This document shows positions 9,137 to 16,022 of a stretch of 38,122 nucleotides of DNA, one piece after another. The DNA lies in NCBI GenBank assembly GCA_001800515.1, contig MGVN01000115.1, positions 28,980 to 67,101 of the forward strand, in the 5' to 3' direction. The notes beneath the pieces are model-generated. The model had not been told where the DNA came from. It did no database searches and saw only the letters and a list, made by a program, of their open reading frames with translations. Positions within the stretch are counted from its first letter, which is position 1; each line of letters opens with the position of its first letter. The stretch is from Elusimicrobia bacterium RIFOXYB2_FULL_49_7 (GTDB lineage: Bacteria; Fibrobacterota; OXYB2-FULL-49-7). The position numbers and the translations under genes were made by a program.

Positions 9137-10591
9137 ATGACTTTTTATGAAGTTTTAGGCGTTCCAGAAAACGCCACGGACAGTGACATCAAGTCCGCTT
9201 ACCATAAACTGGCCATCAAATGGCACCCGGATAAAAACCGGGAACGTCCTGATGCAGCGGAAAAGTTTAAGGAAGTCACCCGCGCCTATGAAACTTTGCG
9301 GGACAGTGAACGCCGTAAGAAATACGATATCGAAAGAACGGCGCCCCCCCCTCCCACCGCGGGTTCCCGACACCCTTTCGGCCAGCGCGACAACGGAGAA
9401 TCCCGATCCTATGATCTGGCCGACGCCTTGCGCATCTTCATGATGAATATGCGCGGCGATACCGGCTTACGAGAGTCCTTTTCACGCGACACGACCGCTT
9501 TTGAACCGAGTCAGGGCGCTAATATCCAAATCCACATAACACTGGAACTGTCGGAAATCGCGGCCGGTTGCCAAAAGACCATTAAAATTACCCATAAAAA
9601 GAAATGCGCTTCCTGTTCAGGGAAGGGGGTTACCTCGGAAAAAGCGGTACTGCTCCCTTGTCGACAATGCAACGGACACGGTATCGTACGCGTGGTCGGC
9701 CGGGCGGACACGATTCAATGTACGGCCTGTTCCGGATCCGGTAAAGAACTGAAAGATCCCTGTCCCACCTGTTCCGGCACCGGCCAAACAAAAGGTGAAT
9801 CATCCATTAATGTCAAGTTTCCAAAAGGCATCGCAGCCGGTAATTATCTGATCTTAAGCGGCCTGGGGGATGCAGGTCTCCGGGGTGGAAAAACAGGTGA
9901 TCTTCTTATCTTCATCGACGAAAAGGAGAACAACCGCTTCAAACGCCGCGGCATCCATCTCGAAACAGATACGGAAGTGCCGGTCCTGACCGTCATTTTG
10001 GGCGGCAAAGCATCCGTCACCACACTGGATGGAGAGCTTCGGCTCTTTCCGGTCAACCCCGGCACTCAGCCGGAATCCCTTTACAGTATCAAAGGACAGG
10101 GACTGCCCCAATATAACGGGCCCGACATGGGAGATTTGTTTGTGCGTCTGCACGTCCGCATACCGGAACACCTTTCCGCAGAGGAAAGGCGGACCTACGA
10201 AATCATTGCATCCGGTTCGCTGACCGCTGCAAAGACAACCCCCTCATCGGATAATCTGAACAATACGCCCTTAATCCGACAAACGGAAAAAGGGTGGATG
10301 CTCTTTATTGCAGACAAGGAATTTCCCCATGATTTTTTCCAGCAGCCCGAAGTATTCGAACTGCTGGAAAAACAAAATACCACCATCGGACTCGATCTCC
10401 GCGCCGTCGTCATGATCGACAGCCTTGCCATCGGAAAGCTGATCCGGGCATTGAAACAGACGAAAAAGAACAACACAGATTTCTTTCTTTTCGGCATCCA
10501 GAAATCGATTCGGGAAATTCTCAAGGAAACCAATCTCCTTTCATTATTCAAAATAACGGACCAGGAAGAAAGCTTGACTCAGGTGTCCTGA
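9137..10591 (+). CDS. DnaJ-type co-chaperone with C-terminal STAS domain
   Basis: The 484-residue product has an N-terminal J domain (1-65) with HPD at residues 30-32. It has a reduced linker rather than a long Gly/Phe region, and four intact zinc-binding CxxCxGxG repeats ([32 protein letters not shown]). The DnaJ substrate-binding domains follow to about residue 355. Ordinary DnaJ ends near 370-380. Here about 100 more residues form a STAS-like domain ([19 protein letters not shown]). J proteins stimulate the ATPase of DnaK-type Hsp70 and deliver clients, while STAS domains act as protein switches. The usual second serine of the STAS DSSG motif is leucine here. It sits one base upstream of another STAS gene and just before a GrpE-like gene, but no dnaK is visible. 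The J and zinc parts are certain and the STAS part very likely. Confidence 0.93.
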   Translation: MTFYEVLGVPENATDSDIKSAYHKLAIKWHPDKNRERPDAAEKFKEVTRAYETLRDSERRKKYDIERTAPPPPTAGSRHPFGQRDNGESRSYDLADALRIFMMNMRGDTGLRESFSRDTTAFEPSQGANIQIHITLELSEIAAGCQKTIKITHKKKCASCSGKGVTSEKAVLLPCRQCNGHGIVRVVGRADTIQCTACSGSGKELKDPCPTCSGTGQTKGESSINVKFPKGIAAGNYLILSGLGDAGLRGGKTGDLLIFIDEKENNRFKRRGIHLETDTEVPVLTVILGGKASVTTLDGELRLFPVNPGTQPESLYSIKGQGLPQYNGPDMGDLFVRLHVRIPEHLSAEERRTYEIIASGSLTAAKTTPSSDNLNNTPLIRQTEKGWMLFIADKEFPHDFFQQPEVFELLEKQNTTIGLDLRAVVMIDSLAIGKLIRALKQTKKNNTDFFLFGIQKSIREILKETNLLSLFKITDQEESLTQVS

Positions 10592-10592
10592 T

Positions 10593-11282
10593 ATGTCACA
10601 TAACATCATCCGCATCCTCAAAGAGGACAACATGTCTTCGCTCAAATCCCTCTACGGCGAGGTGGAGCGGTTCATCGCCGGGCCCAAGAAGAATGCCGGT
10701 TTTGATTTATCTCAACTCTCCATTCTTCGTAGCGAACAAATCGGCGTACTTGTCAAGGCCGTTCGTGGGGCGGAAAATAAACATGGACGGATCATCGTCT
10801 TAGCCTCAAATCATGCTCTATTGGAGATTTTGCGGGCCATTGATTTGGACAAAAAGGCCGTCATCGTACAGAATGCTCAAGCTTTTAAGGCCGCACTTGA
10901 AGAGCAAGACCCTTGCACCCCGTCCTCTTCCTTTGTTCCATCCGCCACACAGATCAAACCCGGATCGATAAAATCAACGGACCCTGTTGCCCCGCTTCAT
11001 TCGACATCCGTACCGTCCACGGATAAAAGAGCCCGCCTGGGTCTGTTCGTTATTTCCGGTCTCCTGCTGCTGTTTCTCTTGACCGCCCTTCTCATTTTCT
11101 TTCTTCAATATCGTGCCAACGCCGTCATTACCCAACAAACCCTGGAAACCAAGACGCGCTTGGAATGTCAAGTCGACAGCCTTTCCTTGATCATCAATCA
11201 ATACCGGGAAGAGGAAAAGCTGTTGAAAGAAATCGGCCTGGATGGCCGGACAAAGGGAGCCTCCCATGACGGAAAAAAGTGA
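10593..11282 (+). CDS. STAS domain - transmembrane protein
   Basis: The protein has 229 residues. Residues 5-105 look like a STAS fold: an initial strand NIIRILKE, then FDLSQLSILRSEQIGVLVKAV at the usual switch loop, then GRIIVLASNHALLEILRAIDL. The phosphorylatable serine pair of SpoIIAA-like proteins is absent. A Ser/Pro-rich linker leads to one membrane helix at about 148-170 and a short coiled coil (TKTRLECQVDSLSLIINQY). The STAS part should be cytoplasmic. An in-frame ATG at 10632 has a better AGAGG ribosome site, but it would remove the first STAS strand, so I kept 10593. The gene follows the DnaJ-STAS gene with a one-base gap and overlaps the GrpE-like start by 17 bases. It is probably a paralogue of the gene at 6781. 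Confidence 0.75.
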   Translation: MSHNIIRILKEDNMSSLKSLYGEVERFIAGPKKNAGFDLSQLSILRSEQIGVLVKAVRGAENKHGRIIVLASNHALLEILRAIDLDKKAVIVQNAQAFKAALEEQDPCTPSSSFVPSATQIKPGSIKSTDPVAPLHSTSVPSTDKRARLGLFVISGLLLLFLLTALLIFFLQYRANAVITQQTLETKTRLECQVDSLSLIINQYREEEKLLKEIGLDGRTKGASHDGKK

Positions 11283-11757
11283 TCTGACCCTACAGGACAT
11301 CGACTGGAAAAACCTGTATGATATTCTGACCGAACGCTATGAAGGCCTGGAAAATACTTTCTTGGAAAGCCGACATGGTCATCAGCGCTCCCTTAAGGAA
11401 GAACGTACTAAAATAAAAAAGCAGCTTATCGGCCGAATGTGTTTGATCGCAGACAATGTAGCGCACCTTAAGACCTCCGTCGAAGCAGGTCATGACCTGA
11501 ACCGTGTGGCAGAAGGCATCCGACTAATTGAACGGGAGTTTTTGGAATTTCTGAAAAATGAAGAAGTGACTCTTATCGTCTCTCAGCCCCGCGATAAATT
11601 CAATCCTTTTGAACATGATGCCTTTGATATGGAAGCTTCCAGCGATATACCGGAAGGTTACATTGTACGTGAAATTCAAAAAGGATATAAAATCGAAGGC
11701 ATATTGCTCCGCCCCGCCCGGGTAATCGTTTCCTCCGGCGCACCCAAATCGGCATAG
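11266..11757 (+). CDS. GrpE-like nucleotide exchange factor
   Basis: The chosen ATG at 11266 gives 163 residues and has AGGGAG upstream; an in-frame ATG at 11242 would add only eight residues. The C-terminal half carries GrpE hallmarks: a FNPFEHDAF segment matching the family's FDPxxHEA, then IVREIQKGYKIEGILLRPARVIV matching its GY-x5-LRPAxV signature. The N-terminal half is a charged helix, as expected for the GrpE dimer. GrpE releases ADP from DnaK. This copy differs from housekeeping GrpE (divergent N-terminus, EGILL for the usual DRVLR), and its neighbours are DnaJ-STAS and STAS-membrane genes. It may serve a specialised Hsp70 outside the window. It is the last gene of the operon. Confidence 0.85.
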   Translation: MTEKSDLTLQDIDWKNLYDILTERYEGLENTFLESRHGHQRSLKEERTKIKKQLIGRMCLIADNVAHLKTSVEAGHDLNRVAEGIRLIEREFLEFLKNEEVTLIVSQPRDKFNPFEHDAFDMEASSDIPEGYIVREIQKGYKIEGILLRPARVIVSSGAPKSA

Positions 11758-11984
11758 CCGTATTGAATCAAAGTTCTCATTCACCCGGTTGGAGCGGGTC
11801 TGCTCCAGACTGGGAGTCACGAATAATCCAACATTTCGGCCATCCAGCCAATGAGCCCAAGCCAAGGAGAGGCTTCGACTCTCATCCTGTCGTTTTCCAT
11901 CCAGATAATACCGTTTAGTCAATCTGCCTTCCAGAACAAAGCGGTCGTTCGCCAACATGCTTTTTAAGCGGAGCCCACGTTCCT
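11750..11984 (-). pseudogene. Possible remnant of an outer-membrane barrel gene
   Basis: The 404 bases between the GrpE-like gene and the histidine kinase hold no clear gene. On the minus strand, one frame open from 11982 downwards reads as alternating polar/hydrophobic strands (RFVLEGRLTKRYYLDGKRQD, then LSLAWAHWLDGRNVGLFV). This is reminiscent of the last strands of a barrel. It is preceded by an in-frame stop and runs antisense into the GrpE-like gene, so it cannot be a full gene. A short plus-strand frame (11957-12148, charged and helical) overlaps it and has no ribosome site. I read this stretch as decayed or recombined coding sequence, with low certainty about strand and family. Confidence 0.3.
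11784..11814 (+). terminator. Stable stem-loop after the DnaJ/GrpE operon
   Basis: A 12-base-pair stem with one bulged G (CCCGGTTGGAGC pairing with GCTCCAGACTGGG across the loop GGGTCT) starts 27 bases after the GrpE-like stop. No U-tract follows, so it is not a classical intrinsic terminator. It may protect the 3' end or mark a factor-dependent stop. Confidence 0.3.
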
Positions 11985-12161
11985 ACAATGCGGTCCGAGA
12001 CCGTAAGGAAACGGTTGAGGCAGACGATACGCTGGAAGATACGCGTCAGGAAAAGACGCTGGAAAAATTAATCGCCGTGGAAGAAGGAGAACGACTACAA
12101 GAAGCGATGGGCCGCTTCCGGCTGTCCGGAATGGCGAGGTCGGCATAAAGGGAAATAAGAA

Positions 12162-13526
12162 TCATGAGATTGGCAGGGTGAACCAAAACGTGGTTCCCCG
12201 GCCCACGGTTGAATCAATCCATATTCTTCCGCCATGTTTCTCCACGATTTTTTTGCAGACAGCCAGGCCAATCCCTGTCCCTTCGTATTCTTCCCGCGTA
12301 TGCAAACGCTGGAAAATCTGGAACACTCTCTCCTGATGTGCAGAGGCAATACCAATCCCATTGTCTTGAATCCCGAAAATATAATTGGTCTCGTCACGTT
12401 TCACGAGAATATGAATCTCGGGCGTCTTGTCCTTGCAGAATTTTAAGGCATTTCCAATAAGATTCTGAAACAACTGGATGAGTTGACCTTCATTGGCCAT
12501 AATCGTTGGGAGAGAATCCGATATAATCTTGGCCTGTTTGTCTTGAATGGCGATTTCAAGATTTTTCATCGCTTTATTGAGGACCGTTTCGCATTGTATT
12601 GCCGTAAAAGGCATGTGACCTGCCCCAATCCTCGAATAGGTAAGCAAATCCGTGATCAGGTTCTGCATTCGAGTCGCTCCGTCCACGGCAAAAGCGATGA
12701 ATTCATTGGCATCGGAATCAAGTTTGTCTTTATAACGTTTTTCTAACAATTGAAGATAACTCGCAACCATCCGAAGTGGTTCGCGTAAGTCATGAGAGGC
12801 GACATAGGCAAATTGCTCTAATTCGGTGTTCGATTGTTTCAGTTTAATCTCGATCCGGTTCTTTTCGGCAATCTCTTTCATAAGGTTGTTTTCGGCCTTT
12901 TCAACCCGCTCAAGCTCTTTTTTGATGGCTATCGTAATATTATATTCATTTAAACGGGCGGAATTAAAACTTCTGACCAGTCCATAGGATATCGCCAACA
13001 TGGAATAAAAGTGTATGATTATACGAATATGATCTTTGTCAACAGTATCCCGGAATGTTAAAATGATACCCGTTAATGCGACGGCAATAATGAACGTGTT
13101 TATGTTCAACAGCTTTTTGGTCGGCAGTAAAAAGAAAAAAGAGAGAACAACAGCCATATAGTAACCGATGACATACGAAGAACTCAAATTCATGAAGAAT
13201 GAAAGAATGACAACCGGACAAATAAGAGCCAATAAGCAGCAGCTGGTTACCCAATGATACGCCTTGCTGAAAGTGTTGTCCTTCAATAAAAACCTGGCAA
13301 TAAAGGAGCCAAACAACAGGACGCTTGCGGTCCCCAATCTTATTTTCAGAAATAACGCTCTTACGTCGGGAGGGTCCGTGAATGTCAGCGAAATATAAAA
13401 AAAAGCACCGATGATGATAACAACAAATAAAGATTTTCGTGCCCTGGAGAATACAAACGCGTCATAGCTGTCAAGATTCTGCTTTGCGGGTGTTTCCAAT
13501 ATAACACCGGTCTTTTTGCGTTCCAT
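12162..13526 (-). CDS. Membrane-bound sensor histidine kinase
   Basis: The 454-residue product has six predicted membrane helices in the first 200 residues. A coiled coil follows (about 205-240), then a HisKA domain with phospho-acceptor His245 in ASHDLREPLRMVASY. The HATPase_c domain carries the N box NLIGNALKF (near 355), G1 DNGIGIA (near 388) and G2 GTGIGLAVC (near 416). All catalytic motifs are intact. The H-box type (ASHDLREPLR) is that of phytochrome- and hybrid-type kinases. No receiver domain or response-regulator gene is visible, so its output partner is elsewhere. The start is only 10 bases downstream of a secreted propeller protein, suggesting cotranscription and perhaps a shared signal. 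The ribosome site is weak. Confidence 0.93.
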   Translation of the reverse strand: MERKKTGVILETPAKQNLDSYDAFVFSRARKSLFVVIIIGAFFYISLTFTDPPDVRALFLKIRLGTASVLLFGSFIARFLLKDNTFSKAYHWVTSCCLLALICPVVILSFFMNLSSSYVIGYYMAVVLSFFFLLPTKKLLNINTFIIAVALTGIILTFRDTVDKDHIRIIIHFYSMLAISYGLVRSFNSARLNEYNITIAIKKELERVEKAENNLMKEIAEKNRIEIKLKQSNTELEQFAYVASHDLREPLRMVASYLQLLEKRYKDKLDSDANEFIAFAVDGATRMQNLITDLLTYSRIGAGHMPFTAIQCETVLNKAMKNLEIAIQDKQAKIISDSLPTIMANEGQLIQLFQNLIGNALKFCKDKTPEIHILVKRDETNYIFGIQDNGIGIASAHQERVFQIFQRLHTREEYEGTGIGLAVCKKIVEKHGGRIWIDSTVGRGTTFWFTLPIS

Positions 13527-13536
13527 ACCAGATGCC

Positions 13537-15813
13537 CTACAGCGTGAAATGCGGTTGAAATCGGCTCAATCCTTTATCGGTCGCAAACCAAAGCACGCCC
13601 GCCCTATCTTCCGTAGCACATAACACCCTATTGGAAGCCAGTCCGGAATTCGTCATGGTATACGTTTTCCACTGTCCCGCCTTATTTAAGCAGGATACGC
13701 CATTAGAAGTGGAACACCAAACGAAACCATTATGGCTGACAAACACATCCCATACTCGATAGCTCGCCAACTGCTTCTTATCCTGAGTATAAGATTGCCA
13801 ATGACTATCTTTGAGTACGGATAAACCGCCTTGGGGTGACACTCCGGAATGGGTTGTCGCAAAAAAGATCCTATTCTCCTTATCCACAAACAGTCGGCGG
13901 ACAAAATCATCGGCCAGACCGCTGTTAGCCTTATTCCATACCTGCCAACGATTGTTGTCGAAAACAGCAACCCCTTTTCCGGGTGTAGAAAAAAGAATTC
14001 GTCCTAACCGATCCTCTGCAAGATCAATACCCAAAACGCATCCCTCAATGTTCGGGGGAGCAAAATGTTCCCAGTGATTGCCGTTATCCTGACTACGGCT
14101 GATTTTATTGCTTCTCCCGCTATAAGAAACCCAGATATCGTCTTTTGCGGTAATCATCACCTGGTTAACCTCACGGCTTAACAGACCATGCTCGGTACGT
14201 AAAAGACGTATGGAGTCATTCGGCGAAATGATTGTTAAACCCCGAAAATGGCTGAGATAAACATTGTTCTTATGATCAAAAGCGATGTCCAGGATGGCAT
14301 CGCCTATTTGTTGCGGATAATCATCCCGGGTAAATGTTTTCCACGTATTATCTTTGATTCGCACTGCCCCATATTGAGTGCCCACCCAGATCTCATTATC
14401 GTTCCGGACTTTTACACACACTATTTTATTGCTGGGCAGGGTTGAATTAATCGTAGTGAAAGTTGTCCATCCCTCATTATCCGCCGTCCGTTCTTGTAGA
14501 GCGATACAATCAGGCAATGTGGCCTTGTAGCCATCGGGCGTCACCAATGTCAAATCATAACATCCCTGTTTCAGATTGTCGGGCAGAGAGAGGGATAGGC
14601 GGGTGTCGTATAACCATTTCGACCCTTTTATCAACTGACCGCCGATATAAATCTTATCGTCATTTCCAAAACATCTGCCGATCATCGTGCATTCCGCGGC
14701 TTCGCCCTCTCGAATATGAACAGGGTAAACACCGGTCATTACCGGAATAGACTCTTCTTTATGCATCTGGAAAGGGGTAAGCCAATAGCTGTAATCTGTG
14801 GCAAACGACCAGGTATGACCTATTTTCTTATAGGCAAGATGATAATCACGGAGGGCTCTCTTTTTCTGCCCGGTGACATCACAATGATTGTGCGTTTGTC
14901 CTCGATACCATTGGCCTTTTTCCGGATAATAACTTTCAATACTATCCGGACGGATTATCTTGAAAGGCATTGTTTGGGCAACCTTTCCGTTTTTATCAAT
15001 TACTAATGCTCGAATAAATCGGGCGGATGCCGGATAAATCGTACTGTCGGATTTATTTAACAGATAATCGCTCTTCACCACATTTTTATCGCATTTGACA
15101 CAATGATTGTTCCCTCTTTTCACACTCACCGTCGCAGAAGCATCAAATCCCCATTGGCCGCTTTTTAACCACCGCACCTCTGACTCTTGCGACAAAACCA
15201 GGGAGATACGTTTTCCGGTTACTGTTATTTCCGCAATGGAAGGACCGTTCGAAGTATAAAAAGCCCCTTCATTCAATGCTTTTTTAAGATCCTTTTCCGT
15301 AAAATCCAAAAGCCTTGCCGTCACAAAAGAAAGACCTATTTTATCTTGTTCGATGCTATGGGAATCATCCGCCCCATAGCCCCATAAATAGGGTCGTCCG
15401 TTATCATGGCAAATCGTTAGTAAACTGTCCCATAATGCTTCGCATTTTAAACTATTGCCTCCGTGGCTTATCTCAATCCCTGCAAGGTATTGTAAGGCCG
15501 CAATCTCTTTCGCGGCATGAAAAGGCATGCCCATCGGATGTGCTAAAATACAAATCCCGCCTTTGTTATCATCAACATAACTATGAAAAGAGTTGTTGAC
15601 CCAATTTAAATGCTCCTGCGGAGATTGAATGCAACTGTTCGGATTTTCGCTCGTTACAAAAAGAGAAATGAGATGGCAGGGCCAGCTGATTTGGTCATCC
15701 AAAAACCTGGAATCCGTTTCGTATCCTCTACAAATTAATTCACGACCGACACCAACACTATTCTGTGCGGGCAGGAATATTATCAATGATAATAGGAACA
15801 GCATTGCCTTCAT
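13537..15813 (-). CDS. Secreted PHP-like / TIG / beta-propeller protein
   Basis: The protein has 758 residues and a signal peptide (1-18). Residues 25-230 resemble the later part of a PHP phosphoesterase fold: ILAHP (His92) and GADDSHS (Asp150, His152). The N-terminal HxH metal motif expected before it is missing. Around 297-340, a second stretch (QTHNHCDVTG, then FATDYSYW) looks like exactly that missing N-terminal motif and stops without the later ones. A short Ig/TIG-like domain follows (about 375-430). Six propeller blades of the two-component-regulator type come next (NEIWVGTQYGAVRI, GVLWFATDKGLSRF). It is probably periplasmic or extracellular. Such propellers are usually fused to histidine kinases; here the kinase is the next gene. 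A GGAAGGTGG ribosome site supports the start. Enzymatic activity is doubtful. Confidence 0.8.
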   Translation of the reverse strand: MKAMLFLLSLIIFLPAQNSVGVGRELICRGYETDSRFLDDQISWPCHLISLFVTSENPNSCIQSPQEHLNWVNNSFHSYVDDNKGGICILAHPMGMPFHAAKEIAALQYLAGIEISHGGNSLKCEALWDSLLTICHDNGRPYLWGYGADDSHSIEQDKIGLSFVTARLLDFTEKDLKKALNEGAFYTSNGPSIAEITVTGKRISLVLSQESEVRWLKSGQWGFDASATVSVKRGNNHCVKCDKNVVKSDYLLNKSDSTIYPASARFIRALVIDKNGKVAQTMPFKIIRPDSIESYYPEKGQWYRGQTHNHCDVTGQKKRALRDYHLAYKKIGHTWSFATDYSYWLTPFQMHKEESIPVMTGVYPVHIREGEAAECTMIGRCFGNDDKIYIGGQLIKGSKWLYDTRLSLSLPDNLKQGCYDLTLVTPDGYKATLPDCIALQERTADNEGWTTFTTINSTLPSNKIVCVKVRNDNEIWVGTQYGAVRIKDNTWKTFTRDDYPQQIGDAILDIAFDHKNNVYLSHFRGLTIISPNDSIRLLRTEHGLLSREVNQVMITAKDDIWVSYSGRSNKISRSQDNGNHWEHFAPPNIEGCVLGIDLAEDRLGRILFSTPGKGVAVFDNNRWQVWNKANSGLADDFVRRLFVDKENRIFFATTHSGVSPQGGLSVLKDSHWQSYTQDKKQLASYRVWDVFVSHNGFVWCSTSNGVSCLNKAGQWKTYTMTNSGLASNRVLCATEDRAGVLWFATDKGLSRFQPHFTL

Positions 15814-16022
15814 TGAACAACCACCTTCCGATCAGGTTGATATTGAACAGACAAGAAGAATTTAAAATCTTGCCTTGTGTATCAATAAAATAGGCAAACA
15901 CTATTCTTAAATCAAGCCAAAGATCTCAGTCCGGCTCACTCCGGATCGTAGTAATCGTTCTTTTAACCCAAACCCGGCGATCAAAATAAATGGGGAAAGG
16001 CTTAGTCGTCGCACATTGCGTC

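Noticed and set aside
11957..12148. Plus-strand frame of 63 codons with a charged, helical translation
   Set aside because: It has no ribosome site or promoter, and it overlaps a protein-like frame on the other strand. I mention it in the remnant entry rather than call a gene.
15930..15945. TCCGG/CCGGA hairpin after the giant FN3 gene
   Set aside because: The stem is only five base pairs, with no T-run nearby on the minus strand, so it is too weak to call a terminator.
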